A stretch of 58,017 bases of DNA from an uncultured Bacilli bacterium (lineage in GTDB: Bacteria; Bacillota_I; Bacilli_A; RF39; UBA660), in contig CANRDE010000005.1 in assembly GCA_947629325.1 (NCBI GenBank), positions 1-58,017 on the forward strand, in the 5' to 3' direction. Both the position numbers and the translations under genes were made by a program. The first letter of the stretch is position 1. The number at the start of each line of letters is the position of its first letter. Below are positions 17,868 through 28,504 of this stretch, one piece after another. The notes below the pieces were generated by a model that was not told the DNA's origin, ran no database searches, and saw nothing but the letters and a program-made list of their open reading frames with translations.

Positions 17868-20033
17868 TTAAATTCCTTTTTCAATTGGCTTTTGCATACT
17901 CAAAGAAACCTTTTGTTTTTCTAAATTTATTTCATCAACATAAACATCAATTATATCGCCAACCGCTAACACTTCACTAGGATGCTTAATAAATTTATCG
18001 GCTATTTTAGAGATGTGAACTAAACCATCATTTTTAATACCAATATCCACAAATGCGCCAAAGTCTACAACATTTCTGACTGTTCCTTGTAACTTCATCC
18101 CCACTTTTAAATCTTCTAAATGAAGAATATCTTTTTTTAAAAGTGGCTTTGGTAACATATCACGTGGATCTCTATTAGGTTTTTTTAAAGATTCTATTAT
18201 ATCTTCTAAAGTATAAATATCGATATTTAAATATTTGGAGATTTCCTCTTTATTTAACCCATCTAATTTTTCATTCAGTTCTTCGCTTCCTATTTTATCT
18301 AATCTAAATCCTAAATAATCTAATAATTTTATAGCTTGGGGATAGCTTTCTGGGTGAATACTAGTGGCATCTAAAATGTTTTCGCCATTTAATACCCTTA
18401 AAAATCCTATAGCTTGTTCATATGTCTTATCATTTAAAATTTTTTTGGTTAGTAATTCTTTTCTTGTTTTAAATGCTCCCAATTCGTCTCGAAATTTAAT
18501 TATTTTAGTGATAGTGGATTTAGTTAAACCCGAAATATATTTTAAAATAGAAGGAGAGGCTGTATTCAAATTAACACCTACTTGATTAACAATTTTTTCT
18601 GTTGTAAATTCCAAACTTTCTTTTAACTTTTTATTAGTTACATCATGTTGATATAGCCCGACTCCTATACTTTCAGGATCAATTTTAACTAATTCCGACA
18701 AAGGATCTTGTAATCTTCGCCCAATGGAGATAGCACTTCTTTCTTCTACATGTAAATCTGGAAATTCAGATATGGCTAGTTTACTAGCTGAGTATACAGA
18801 AGCTCCGGCTTCATTAACAATAATATATTCGACTTTTCGATTTGCACTTTTTATAACATCGGCAATAAAAGATTCTGATTCTCGACTAGCTGTACCATTA
18901 CCAATAGCTATAACATCTATTTGATAATCGTTTATTAATTTTAAAACTGCTTCTTTACTTTTATCATATTCATTTTTAGGCTCATGAGGATAAATAACGG
19001 CAATTTTTAAAGGTTTACCTGTTTTATCTAAAACAGCTAATTTACATCCAGTCCTATAAGCAGGATCGAATCCCAATATTACTTTTTCTTTTATTGGCGG
19101 TTGCATTAATAATTTTTCTAAGTTATCACTAAAATTATTTATCGCTACATCTTCGGCTTTTTCCTTTAATTCTGCCCTTATTTCTCTTTCAATGGAAGGG
19201 GCTATTAATCTTTTATAACTATCTTTTATGGCCATTTCTACAATGGCAATTAATTCTTTATTGGTATTATTTTTAATGACTTTATTTTTTAAATAGTCTA
19301 ATATGATGGTTTCATCAATATCAATATTAACTGCTAAAACTTCTTCCTCTTCCCCACGATTAATAGCTAAAACTCGATACATTTTTAGATATTTAATCGG
19401 TTCTTTAAAGTCGTAATAGATTTCATAGGTTTTCAATTCATCCTGACTATTCTTTTTCTTTTTACTAATTAAGATACCATTATGAAAAGTTAAATATCTA
19501 ATTTGTTTACGGAAACTAGCATTATCGCTAATCCATTCTGCTATAATATATTGAGCTCCTAAAATTGCTTCTTCGCTGGTTTTGATATTTTCATTTATAT
19601 ATTTTTGGGCAATATCCTTAATATTTCCATTTACATTAAAACTCATAATTATTTTTGCTAATGGTTCTAAACCATTTTTAATTGCCTCAGTCGCTTTAGT
19701 TTTCTTTTTTTCTTTAAAAGGCCGATAAATATCTTCTATTTCTACTAATTTAGTAGCAGCCTCAATTTTAGCAATCAGTTCATCTGTTAATAAACCTTTT
19801 TCTTCAATTAATTTTTTTATTTCGTCTTTTCTTTTTTGTAAATTTATACCATAAGTATATTCTGTTTCAATAGCTCTAATTGCTGTTTCATCAAGATTAC
19901 CAGTAATTTCTTTTCGATACCTCGCAATAAAAGGAATCGTGTTTCCTTCTTGAAGTAAATTTAAAGTATTTTTTATACTTTTGGTACTTATATTTAACTT
20001 ATCTTTTAATTCACTTATTATTTTTTCATTCAT
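17868..20033 (-). CDS. tex: Tex-type RNA-binding transcription accessory protein
   Basis: This 721-residue protein has the full Tex order: an N-terminal helical region with PFIARYRKE, a YqgF-like RNase H fold domain (GFDPAYRTGCKLAVLD), helix-hairpin-helix segments (VNLNTASPSILKYISG), and a C-terminal S1 domain (GTVRNVVDFGAFVDIG). Tex binds RNA and is linked to transcription and toxin expression in other bacteria. Its ATG overlaps the stop of the U32 peptidase gene, so it is downstream in that operon. Confidence 0.95.
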   Translation of the reverse strand: MNEKIISELKDKLNISTKSIKNTLNLLQEGNTIPFIARYRKEITGNLDETAIRAIETEYTYGINLQKRKDEIKKLIEEKGLLTDELIAKIEAATKLVEIEDIYRPFKEKKKTKATEAIKNGLEPLAKIIMSFNVNGNIKDIAQKYINENIKTSEEAILGAQYIIAEWISDNASFRKQIRYLTFHNGILISKKKKNSQDELKTYEIYYDFKEPIKYLKMYRVLAINRGEEEEVLAVNIDIDETIILDYLKNKVIKNNTNKELIAIVEMAIKDSYKRLIAPSIEREIRAELKEKAEDVAINNFSDNLEKLLMQPPIKEKVILGFDPAYRTGCKLAVLDKTGKPLKIAVIYPHEPKNEYDKSKEAVLKLINDYQIDVIAIGNGTASRESESFIADVIKSANRKVEYIIVNEAGASVYSASKLAISEFPDLHVEERSAISIGRRLQDPLSELVKIDPESIGVGLYQHDVTNKKLKESLEFTTEKIVNQVGVNLNTASPSILKYISGLTKSTITKIIKFRDELGAFKTRKELLTKKILNDKTYEQAIGFLRVLNGENILDATSIHPESYPQAIKLLDYLGFRLDKIGSEELNEKLDGLNKEEISKYLNIDIYTLEDIIESLKKPNRDPRDMLPKPLLKKDILHLEDLKVGMKLQGTVRNVVDFGAFVDIGIKNDGLVHISKIADKFIKHPSEVLAVGDIIDVYVDEINLEKQKVSLSMQKPIEKGI

Positions 20034-22234
20034 ATATATTTTTTAACTCTTTCTATTAATTTTTTTACTTCTTCATAACTTTCATCTAATAATTCAATCC
20101 GAAAATTCGTAATACCTATTTCTTTTAGATAACTAATTTTATCAATTAAATCGGTTTTATTAGTATTTAGTATGGTAGTACTATGAAAATTTTCGTTATT
20201 AATAATTCGATATAATTTATTATTTCGATCTTTTAAATAATACCTATTATTATTTTGACAAACATGACATATTTTCTCTGTATTTAATATTTCTTTTAAA
20301 GGACAATATTTCATAATCATTAGTTCAATATTACCATATATTAAAAATTCAACGTTTATATTCGCAGAATAATTATCCATTATATCCTTTAAATTATCTA
20401 AATTATTTTCTGGTGATAAACATATTTCTTTTGTATAATTACTTATATAATTTAGAGAATAATGATTAGTAATATTTAAAAAATAATCACTTCTTTCATT
20501 AGGGTATTTATCTAAGCTGGCATAATCAGTCACTAATAAATGAGAATAGCTATAATTATGATTTAAATTATCTCTCGGAATGCGATAAATAAAATTATCT
20601 TGCATTAATTTTTTGTTATTAACTATGATATTTTTAACATTTAAATCTTGAAGAGCCTTTATTTGCTCACTCGTTCTAGCTAAAACATTTAATTCGGTTG
20701 TAACTTTTTGCCGTTTAACAGTATCTATAAAAGGAATTTCTATATATGGCGTTTTTTTATTCTCTCTTAAATTTTGTAACTCCAATAAAGCCTTTCGTTT
20801 TAATTCATTTAAAACTTTTAGAGGTATAAATATGTTATCATCACTAACTATCTTTATACTAGCTATTTTAAAAGGACTATTTCCAACTTTAGAAAAAGCT
20901 TCCGCAATTCTTTCTTTTAACAAAGGCGCATTATGAGATTTTTCAACTACTTGAGTACTATTTAGAATAATTTGATTTTCATTATCTTTAACTATTATTT
21001 CTAGAGGTTTTGATATTTGGGCTTTAATAGTAATATCGATTGGAATTTTTTTACAGATATTTTTTTCAATTTCAATAAGAGGATTAGTTAAATATACATC
21101 ATTTAATTCTTTTAAATGAATAAAATTATCAAGGTAAATAACCTCTCCTTTTTTTCCACGATTTACTAAATTATTATTTTTATCATAAAGAAAATTGGTA
21201 GTAATCCCGATATTATTTGGCATAAATCTAATGCCTTCAAATTGCTTTAAATCATGTTCTAACTTAATGGCAATTTTATTCTTAGTAACATTCGTTACCT
21301 TTCCAATCCACAAGCCTTGATGATTTGGGGCTTTAAAATTCATTATATTTGGATCATTAAATAAATGACTTTCCGTGTATTCTCGATTAAAAATTGCTTG
21401 TAATAATTCCAAATCGGCTTTAGACACCTTTAATTCTTTTCCTTGTTCATATTGATCCATTAAGCTGCGATAAATTTTGGTAACTACTGCGACATAAGCT
21501 GGAGACTTCATCCGGCCTTCTATTTTAAAACATTTAATATTACTTTCCATTAACTTTTTAAAATTAGTAATCGAACACAAATCCTTAGGGCTTAATAGAT
21601 AATCGCCATTAGTTTTAATTTCCTTATCATTTTCTATTAGTTTATATGGCAAACGGCACATTCCCGCGCATTCGCCTCGATTACCACTTCTATTCAAAAT
21701 AAAAGAGGAAAATAAACATTGACCACTATAAGAAATACAAAGTGAGCCATGAATAAAAACTTCTTTTTCTAAATCAGTTTCAATATTATTTATATACGAT
21801 AAAGGTAATTCGCGAGCAAAAACAATTCTTTTAATACCTAATTTTTTTAAAAAATTAATTGATTCTTTCGAATGATTATGCATTTGGGTTGAAGCATGAA
21901 TTTCTAAGTTGGGAAAACTTTGATGTACTAAATTGATCAAACCAATATCTTGCATAATTAAAGCATCAACACCAATTTGGTGGAGCTGTTTAACATAGGA
22001 AAAGGCTTCATTTATTTCTTGTTCATAAACTAAAGTATTAACTGTAATATAAATTTTGACGCCATAAAGATGACATAATTTAGTAGCTTCCTCAATTTGT
22101 TCTATATTAAAATTATCAGCAAAAGCTCTAGCTCCAAATTTTTTGCCTCCTAAATAGACCGCATCAGCCCCATTATTTATAGCCGCAACTAAACTTTCAT
22201 AATTACCAACAGGTATTAATAATTCATGCTTCAT
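20030..22234 (-). CDS. U32-family peptidase-like protein (RlhA/YhbU type)
   Basis: This 734-residue protein has the U32 core: NNGADAVYLGGKKFGAR, EIHASTQMHNHS, FIHGSLCISYSGQC, then the Cys cluster NRGECAGMCRLPY and KCFKIEGRMKSP. The C-terminal part fits the DUF3656 extension found in the RlhA/YhbU branch, which acts with an iron-sulfur cluster on 23S rRNA hydroxylation in E. coli. It lies between tex and two likely RNA-modifying enzymes, which supports an RNA-modification role. Its TGA stop overlaps the tex ATG. Confidence 0.85.
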   Translation of the reverse strand: MKHELLIPVGNYESLVAAINNGADAVYLGGKKFGARAFADNFNIEQIEEATKLCHLYGVKIYITVNTLVYEQEINEAFSYVKQLHQIGVDALIMQDIGLINLVHQSFPNLEIHASTQMHNHSKESINFLKKLGIKRIVFARELPLSYINNIETDLEKEVFIHGSLCISYSGQCLFSSFILNRSGNRGECAGMCRLPYKLIENDKEIKTNGDYLLSPKDLCSITNFKKLMESNIKCFKIEGRMKSPAYVAVVTKIYRSLMDQYEQGKELKVSKADLELLQAIFNREYTESHLFNDPNIMNFKAPNHQGLWIGKVTNVTKNKIAIKLEHDLKQFEGIRFMPNNIGITTNFLYDKNNNLVNRGKKGEVIYLDNFIHLKELNDVYLTNPLIEIEKNICKKIPIDITIKAQISKPLEIIVKDNENQIILNSTQVVEKSHNAPLLKERIAEAFSKVGNSPFKIASIKIVSDDNIFIPLKVLNELKRKALLELQNLRENKKTPYIEIPFIDTVKRQKVTTELNVLARTSEQIKALQDLNVKNIIVNNKKLMQDNFIYRIPRDNLNHNYSYSHLLVTDYASLDKYPNERSDYFLNITNHYSLNYISNYTKEICLSPENNLDNLKDIMDNYSANINVEFLIYGNIELMIMKYCPLKEILNTEKICHVCQNNNRYYLKDRNNKLYRIINNENFHSTTILNTNKTDLIDKISYLKEIGITNFRIELLDESYEEVKKLIERVKKYI

Positions 22235-22880
22235 ATTTAAATTTCTCCCAAATTTCTCCTTTAGGTTTTAGTTTAAAATCCATTATTTCATCTTTTACGG
22301 GGTGTTTAAAGCTTAAATGATATGCATATAAAGCAATTTGTTTTTTATCTTTTTGACCATATAATTGATCACCATATAAGGGCCAACCCCGGCTTGCAAA
22401 CTGCAATCTAATTTGGTGATGTCTGCCTGTTATCAAACTTACTTTTACTAATGTTAAATCTTCCCATTTAGCTAACACTTTATATTCTAATTGAGAGAAT
22501 TTACCTAATTTAGAAGAAGAAATTTTACTAACTTCACCAACTTTTTCAATATAATCTTCCATGATTCCTTCTCCTTCAATATTACCATGGCAAACCAATA
22601 AATATTCTTTTTGGAACTCGTGTTTTTGAATAGCTTGGGATAATCTACTAGCAGCTTTGCTAGTCTTTGCATATACCATAATACCACCAACCGGTCTATC
22701 TAAACGATGAACAAGTCCTAAATACACATTTCCAGGTTTATTATATTTTTCTTTCAAATAAATTTTCAACATTGTAAGTAAATCTAAATCTTTAGTATAA
22801 TCACTTTGACATAATATATTAGGTTTCTTTTCTACTACTATTAAATGATTATCTTCATATAAAATATTCAGATTAGTCAT
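22224..22880 (-). CDS. RluA-family pseudouridine synthase
   Basis: The 218-residue product has the RluA-family catalytic motif GLVHRLDRPVGG (catalytic Asp in HRLDR) and the later TGRHHQIRLQF and GDQLYG segments. It has no N-terminal S4 domain, so it is a short form. The target, rRNA or tRNA, is not shown. The frame runs back to a TTG at 22886. ATG 22880 is preferred. It overlaps the upstream methyltransferase by 8 bases and the downstream U32 gene by 11 bases. Confidence 0.9.
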   Translation of the reverse strand: MTNLNILYEDNHLIVVEKKPNILCQSDYTKDLDLLTMLKIYLKEKYNKPGNVYLGLVHRLDRPVGGIMVYAKTSKAASRLSQAIQKHEFQKEYLLVCHGNIEGEGIMEDYIEKVGEVSKISSSKLGKFSQLEYKVLAKWEDLTLVKVSLITGRHHQIRLQFASRGWPLYGDQLYGQKDKKQIALYAYHLSFKHPVKDEIMDFKLKPKGEIWEKFKYEA

Positions 22881-23724
22881 TTTCAACCCGTCCCGTTATG
22901 CCACATGATAAATATAAATTGGAATTTTCTATAGGCAAACACAAATCATCGACCATTATTTTTTGTCCTTTAAAATTTAATTTTAAAATATTCTCTAAAC
23001 TAATATTTGGTAAATTTGTAGAATAGGTATTTATAATAAAAAATAAAAAATCTTCTTTTAAAATTTCTTTACATAGTTTTATTAATTCTTCTAAATCATT
23101 CTCTAAAGACCAAACTTCTCCATTAGCTCCTCTACCATAACTAGGGGGATCCATTATAATAGCATCATATTTATTGCCTCTTCTAATCTCTCTTTTCACA
23201 AATTTAACCACATCATCAACTAAATAACGAATTGGTTTATCTTCTAAGTTATTTAATTTAATATTTTCTTTAGCCCAGTCAATCATTCCCTTAGAAGAGT
23301 CAACATGAGTGACAGAAGCACCAGCATAAAGACATGCTACAGAAGCAGCCCCAGTGTAAGCAAAGAGATTAAGAACTTTGATTTCTCTTTTACTAGCTTT
23401 TATTTTTTGCATTGCAAAATCCCAATTTACGGCTTGCTCAGGAAAAATACCGGTATGCTTAAATCCCATTTCTTTTATTAAAAATTGTAACTCTTTATAT
23501 TTTATAACCCATGTCTGAGGCGTTTTAAGATGATTCTCCCAATGCCCACCACCTGTATTACTTCTATAATAGGTAGCATTAATTTTAAATTCGGAAAAAT
23601 CTCCTAAATCCCAAGTAATAACTGGATCGGGCCTTAATAATAAAATATTTTGCCAACTTTCCAATTTCATTCCTTTACTAGTTTTTAAAATTTTATAATC
23701 TTGCCAATTATTACTTACTAACAT
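22873..23724 (-). CDS. Class I SAM-dependent RNA methyltransferase (RlmI-like)
   Basis: The 283-residue product has the SAM-binding motif VLNLFAYTGAASVACLYAGA, the acidic loop VTHVDSSKGMIDWAKEN, and the catalytic-type motif IIMDPPSYGRG. These match the RlmI/RlmK-type methyltransferases, here without an N-terminal PUA domain. The exact modified base is not shown. The GTG at 23736 is inside the AGGTG site, so ATG 23724 is used. It is the first gene of the rRNA-modification run ending in tex. Confidence 0.85.
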   Translation of the reverse strand: MLVSNNWQDYKILKTSKGMKLESWQNILLLRPDPVITWDLGDFSEFKINATYYRSNTGGGHWENHLKTPQTWVIKYKELQFLIKEMGFKHTGIFPEQAVNWDFAMQKIKASKREIKVLNLFAYTGAASVACLYAGASVTHVDSSKGMIDWAKENIKLNNLEDKPIRYLVDDVVKFVKREIRRGNKYDAIIMDPPSYGRGANGEVWSLENDLEELIKLCKEILKEDFLFFIINTYSTNLPNISLENILKLNFKGQKIMVDDLCLPIENSNLYLSCGITGRVEND

Positions 23725-23764
23725 AAAATAATTCACCTACAAATTATTATACAAAAATAAATAA

Positions 23765-23788
23765 AAAACGTAAACTAGCTTACGTTTT
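23765..23788 (-). terminator. Intrinsic terminator after trxB
   Basis: AAAACGTAA pairs with TTACGTTTT across a 6-base loop, and the minus-strand side ends in a T-run. It closes the lgt-trxB unit. Confidence 0.75.
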
Positions 23789-23789
23789 A

Positions 23790-24680
23790 TTAATTACTAA
23801 TCTTGGATATATTACTTACAGCATAAATAGCATCATTGGCCGCAGTAACTAATTGATAAATTGGTTTTTTTATAACATCACCAATGGCATATACCCCTGA
23901 TATTTTTGTTTCATATTTTTCATCAACTACTATATATCCTTGTTCATCTAATAATCCCAAATCAATAAACATATCCGTATTAGGTTTATAACCTATATAA
24001 ATAAATACTCCCGAAACATTTAAAGACTGATCATTATCTAGAATTATACTTTCGATTTTACCATTGTTCTCTTTGTATTCTTTAATATTAACATTATAAA
24101 TAATTTCAATATTTGGGCTATTTTTTACCTTAGATTCCAAAATTTTTTCCCCTTTAAATCTATCTTTCCTATTTAATAAATAAATCTTATGACAAATTTT
24201 AGATAAATATAAGGATTCTTGTAAAGCACTACTTCCACTTCCTACAACTGCAATATCTTTGCCTTTATAAAAGGCGCCATCACAAGTAGCACATGTACTA
24301 ATTCCTCGTCCTAACAAATCTTTTTCATTATCAAGGCCTAAAAATTTAGGCTTCGTACCTGTGGCAATTATCACATATTTTGACTTATATTCGCCTTTAT
24401 TGGTGATAACAACTTTAACGTCCCCTTCTATTTTTAAATTTGTAACTTCTTCAAATTTATAGGGTATTTCAAAATCTTTAACTTGGGCAAATAATTTTTC
24501 GGAAAAATCAGCCCCTTTAACATTTATTAATCCAGGATAATTACTAATAACATCAATACTATTAAGCATGCCTCCGGGAATTCCCTTATCTATTAATAAG
24601 ACATTTTGGTTGGCCCTTTTAGCGTAAATACCGGCGGTTATGCCACCAATGCCCATTCCTATTACAATTAAATCGTACAT
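23790..24680 (-). CDS. trxB: Thioredoxin reductase
   Basis: The 296-residue flavoprotein has the FAD-binding GMGIGGITAGIYA, the redox pair CATC in STCATCDGAF, the NADPH-binding GSGSSALQ and the C-terminal YAIGDV. It passes electrons from NADPH to thioredoxin. The frame extends to 24740 but the ATG at 24680 follows AAAGGAT and gives the normal MYDLIVIGMG start. It follows lgt with a 13-base gap, an order common in Bacillota. Confidence 0.95.
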   Translation of the reverse strand: MYDLIVIGMGIGGITAGIYAKRANQNVLLIDKGIPGGMLNSIDVISNYPGLINVKGADFSEKLFAQVKDFEIPYKFEEVTNLKIEGDVKVVITNKGEYKSKYVIIATGTKPKFLGLDNEKDLLGRGISTCATCDGAFYKGKDIAVVGSGSSALQESLYLSKICHKIYLLNRKDRFKGEKILESKVKNSPNIEIIYNVNIKEYKENNGKIESIILDNDQSLNVSGVFIYIGYKPNTDMFIDLGLLDEQGYIVVDEKYETKISGVYAIGDVIKKPIYQLVTAANDAIYAVSNISKISN

Positions 24681-24693
24681 AATCTTATCCTTT

Positions 24694-25506
24694 CTAAAAT
24701 TCAATTGGTTGATTTTGCCCTTCGTTATATAAATCTTCAAATCGACCTTTTCGACTTAAAATTACAAAGGCAAACAAGCCAACTATAAACAAAGTTATTG
24801 ATACTAATTGAGCAACTTTAAACCCACCTAACATCAAAGAGTCAGTGCGCATTGATTCAATAAAAAATCTTCCTACGGAATAATACATCATATATAAACA
24901 TGTTAACTGTCCTCTTTTTAAATATTTATATCTTCTTATAATTAATAATAAGATAAAACCAACAAAACAATAAATGCTTTCATAAAAGAAGGTAGGATGA
25001 TAATATTGGTTTCCTATTTTCATTCCTTCAATTATTTTTTCGGGAATATGAAGTTGTTTTAAATGATAATAAGTTGTCGCTGGTCCATGAGCTTCACTAT
25101 TAAAAAAGTTTCCCCATCTTCCTATAGATTGGGCAAGTAGCACAGGTACTAATGCCATATCACTTATTTTAATAGTACTAACTTTATATCGCTTAGTATA
25201 AACAATGAGGGTAATAAATCCGCCAATTAGACCACCATGAATGGCTAAGCCACCTTCCCAAATTTTAAAAATATCAAGTAAGTTATCTTTATAATAAGAA
25301 AAATTAAATATACAATAATATAAACGAGCTGAAATAATTCCAATTATAATAACCCAAAAAGCTAAGTTAAATAAGAAATCTTTAGGGAAATTAAACCGCT
25401 TTCCTTCTTTTATAAATAGAAATATAGCAAGCAACATGGCAATTAATAATAATAAAGAATACCATCTAACTTCGAAGCCCCAAATTGTAAACGCTATTGG
25501 ATTCAT
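24694..25506 (-). CDS. lgt: Prolipoprotein diacylglyceryl transferase
   Basis: The 270-residue product has seven membrane helices and the Lgt signatures IWEGGLAIHGGLIGGF and QSIGRWGNFFNSEAHG, with the conserved HGGL and the Arg/Asn/Glu of the active site, and a final GRFFIE. It attaches diacylglycerol to prelipoproteins such as the cyclophilin at 28635. ATG 25506 is used since GGGAGTG precedes it by about 6 bases. Confidence 0.95.
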   Translation of the reverse strand: MNPIAFTIWGFEVRWYSLLLLIAMLLAIFLFIKEGKRFNFPKDFLFNLAFWVIIIGIISARLYYCIFNFSYYKDNLLDIFKIWEGGLAIHGGLIGGFITLIVYTKRYKVSTIKISDMALVPVLLAQSIGRWGNFFNSEAHGPATTYYHLKQLHIPEKIIEGMKIGNQYYHPTFFYESIYCFVGFILLLIIRRYKYLKRGQLTCLYMMYYSVGRFFIESMRTDSLMLGGFKVAQLVSITLFIVGLFAFVILSRKGRFEDLYNEGQNQPIEF

Positions 25507-25593
25507 TATATTCACTCCCATTTTATTATAAACTAAAATAACATTTATGGAAATATTATTTTAATTTTTTGACACAAGGTTTTATAATATTTA

Positions 25594-25627
25594 AAAATGT
25601 TGAAAACTAATTTGGTTTCAACATTTT
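25594..25627 (-). terminator. Intrinsic terminator overlapping the uvrA stop
   Basis: AAAATGTTGAAA pairs with TTTCAACATTTT (12 bp). On the minus strand the stem begins at the uvrA stop codon and is followed by a T-rich tract. Confidence 0.7.
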
Positions 25628-28445
25628 ATTCTTTTTCTTTGGCAAATATTTTTTGCAAAAATTGCCCTGTATAAGAATTAGCAATTTTGCTAACTTCTTC
25701 GGGAGTGCCAGTCGCAATGACTTCTCCCCCAAATTTTCCTCCTTCGGGTCCTAAATCAATTATATAATCAGCTTGCTTTATCACATCTAGATTGTGTTCA
25801 ATAACTATTACCGTGTCACCATTATCAACTATTCTATTTAAAACTTCTAATAATTTTTTTATATCGGCAGAATGGAGTCCGGTTGTCGGTTCATCCAAAA
25901 TAAATACTGATTTTCCGGTAGCTTTTTTTTGCAATTCTTTAGCAAGTTTTACCCTTCCAGCTTCTCCTCCAGATAAAGTTGGTGCTCCTTGACCTAAGGT
26001 TATATATGATAAACCAACATCATACATAACTTTTAATTTGTCTCTAACTTTTGGAATATTTTCAAAAAATGGTAAAGCTTCGCTTACTCGCATATCTAAA
26101 ACATCAGCAATACTTTTCCCTTTAAACTTGACATCTAAGGTTTCTTTATTATACCGTTTTCCCCCACAAACATCACAAGGAACGTATACATCAGGTAAAA
26201 AATGCATTTCAATTTTTTTAACTCCATCGCCCCAACAAGCCTCACATCTTCCTCCTTTAACATTAAAAGAAAAACGGCTTTTGTCATATCCTCGAATCTT
26301 TGATTCTTTCATATTAGCAAAAACATCCCTAATATCATCAAATACCCCAACATAGGTGGCGGGATTACTTCTTGGAGTTCGACCAATAGCATCTTGGGAA
26401 ATATTAACTACTTTATCAATGTTTTCAATGCCCTTAATTTCTTTACATTTACCAGGAATATCTTTAGCTTTATATAATTCTTTATGTAAAGTTTTATATA
26501 AGATTTCATTAATTAAGGTTGATTTGCCACTTCCAGAAACGCCAGTTACGACTACAAATTTATTTAAAGGAATTTTAACATTAATATTTTTTAAATTATT
26601 TTCTTTCGCTCCTTTAATTTCTAAAAATAATTTATTACCTTTTCGGTGATGTTTAGGAATTTCAATTTTTTCTTTACCACTTAAATATCTTCCTGTAATT
26701 GATTTTTCATTGGCCATTACTTCTTCCGGAGTTCCCGCTGCTACTATATAGCCTCCTTCTTCACCCGCTCCTGGACCAATATCTACTAAATAATCGGCAG
26801 CTAACATTGTATCGGTATCATGTTCTACAACTATTAAAGTATTACCAAGATCGCGCATTTCTTTTAAAGAATTAATTAATTTTTCATTATCCCTTTGATG
26901 TAATCCAATAGATGGTTCATCTAATACATATAAAACGCCAGACAACTTGCTTCCTATTTGCGTAGCTAATCTTATTCTTTGCGCTTCTCCTCCCGAAAGG
27001 GTTGCAGCACTTCTAGCCAATGTTAAATAACTTAACCCAACATTCATTAAAAATTCCAAGCGAGCTAGTATTTCTTTTAACAATAAATTACTAATTTCTT
27101 GTTCTTCTTTTGTTAATTTTAATTTTTTTAAAAAATCTGTTAGTTCATCAATAGCCATAGTAGTTAAATCATAAATATTTTTTTTATTTATTTTAACAGC
27201 TAAAATTTCATCTTTCAATCTTGTGCCATGACAATGATTACAAGTAGATTCTACCATAAATCCTTCAATCCATTCTCTGATCCATGAACTACTTGTTTCT
27301 AAATATCTTCTTTCTAAATTATTAACAATTCCTTCATATCTTGATTTTGAATTTCTAGTACTACCATTTTTAGCAACATAATGAAAATCCATTATATCAT
27401 TTGTTCCATATAAAATAATATCTAAATCTTTACGAGGCATGTCTTTTACGGGTAGATCCAAATCTATATTATAATGTTCGGCTACAGTTTTTAAACTACT
27501 TAAATACATATTATTATCTAAATTTATAGCAACAATTGCGCCCTTATTTATACTTTTATTTTTATCTGGTATTAATAAATCCTCACTGATTTTTAACTTA
27601 GTTCCTAATCCTTTACACTCTTCACAAGCGCCATAGGGTGAATTAAAAGAGAACATGCGAGGTTCAAGGTTAGAAATAGAAAAATTGCAATATGGACAAG
27701 CATAATTTTCACTCATTAAAATATCTTCTTCATCATTTATTCTAATAATAACTAAACCATCAGCCATCTTACAACTTGTCTCAATTGCTTCAAAAATACG
27801 ACTACGTTCGTCAATGTTAACAAGTAATTTATCAATTAAAACATATATGTCATCTTTAATATTCTTTTCAAGCTTTACTTCATCAGAACTATTGTATAAA
27901 ACTCCATTAATTTTTATTTTAGTAAAGCCTTTACTTCTTAAATCTTCAATTAAATCTTTATGAGTTCCTTTTTCTCCCCTTACAATGGGTGCATATATTT
28001 CAATTTTGGTATCTTGCTCAAAATTTAAGACTTTATTGGTCATTTCTTCAATACTTTGACTTTTTATTGGAATTTTATGAGTAGGACAAAAAGGAATACC
28101 AATTCTAGAAAATAACAATCTAAAATAATCATATAACTCGGTAATTGTTCCAACCGTTGATCTAGGATTTTTATTAGTAGTCTTTTGATCAATAGAAATA
28201 CTAGGAGAAAGGCCCTCAATAGAATCAACATCAGGCTTTTCACTGTTACCAATAAATTGTCTTGCATAGGCCGATAAACTTTCTACATATCTTCTTTCGC
28301 CCTCAGCATAAATAGTATCAAAAGCTAAACTGCTTTTTCCACTACCAGAAACGCCTGTCATTACAATTAATTTATTTTTCGGAAGTTCTAAATTAACATT
28401 TTTTAAATTATTTTCGCGCGCTCCTCTTATTACTATTTTATCCAT
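25626..28445 (-). CDS. uvrA: Excinuclease ABC subunit A
   Basis: The 939-residue product is full-length UvrA, the damage-recognising ATPase of nucleotide excision repair. It has two ABC modules (Walker A GVSGSGKSSLAFD and GVSGSGKSTLINE, signatures LSGGEAQRI and LSGGEAGRV) and zinc-binding Cys clusters (CPYC with CEEC, and CEAC with CDVC). The ATG at 28445 gives MDKIVIRG; codons back to 28460 precede the ribosome site. It has a near-consensus promoter containing a dyad at 28505-28533. No uvrB lies in the window. Confidence 0.97.
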   Translation of the reverse strand: MDKIVIRGARENNLKNVNLELPKNKLIVMTGVSGSGKSSLAFDTIYAEGERRYVESLSAYARQFIGNSEKPDVDSIEGLSPSISIDQKTTNKNPRSTVGTITELYDYFRLLFSRIGIPFCPTHKIPIKSQSIEEMTNKVLNFEQDTKIEIYAPIVRGEKGTHKDLIEDLRSKGFTKIKINGVLYNSSDEVKLEKNIKDDIYVLIDKLLVNIDERSRIFEAIETSCKMADGLVIIRINDEEDILMSENYACPYCNFSISNLEPRMFSFNSPYGACEECKGLGTKLKISEDLLIPDKNKSINKGAIVAINLDNNMYLSSLKTVAEHYNIDLDLPVKDMPRKDLDIILYGTNDIMDFHYVAKNGSTRNSKSRYEGIVNNLERRYLETSSSWIREWIEGFMVESTCNHCHGTRLKDEILAVKINKKNIYDLTTMAIDELTDFLKKLKLTKEEQEISNLLLKEILARLEFLMNVGLSYLTLARSAATLSGGEAQRIRLATQIGSKLSGVLYVLDEPSIGLHQRDNEKLINSLKEMRDLGNTLIVVEHDTDTMLAADYLVDIGPGAGEEGGYIVAAGTPEEVMANEKSITGRYLSGKEKIEIPKHHRKGNKLFLEIKGAKENNLKNINVKIPLNKFVVVTGVSGSGKSTLINEILYKTLHKELYKAKDIPGKCKEIKGIENIDKVVNISQDAIGRTPRSNPATYVGVFDDIRDVFANMKESKIRGYDKSRFSFNVKGGRCEACWGDGVKKIEMHFLPDVYVPCDVCGGKRYNKETLDVKFKGKSIADVLDMRVSEALPFFENIPKVRDKLKVMYDVGLSYITLGQGAPTLSGGEAGRVKLAKELQKKATGKSVFILDEPTTGLHSADIKKLLEVLNRIVDNGDTVIVIEHNLDVIKQADYIIDLGPEGGKFGGEVIATGTPEEVSKIANSYTGQFLQKIFAKEKE

Positions 28446-28504
28446 ATCAATCACCAACATTCTTTTATATTTTAATACTTTTTAATAAATAATCAAGTAA
28501 CTAT

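Noticed and set aside
25792-26649. Plus-strand ORFs inside uvrA
   Set aside because: They lie antisense to conserved UvrA domains and have no recognisable product.
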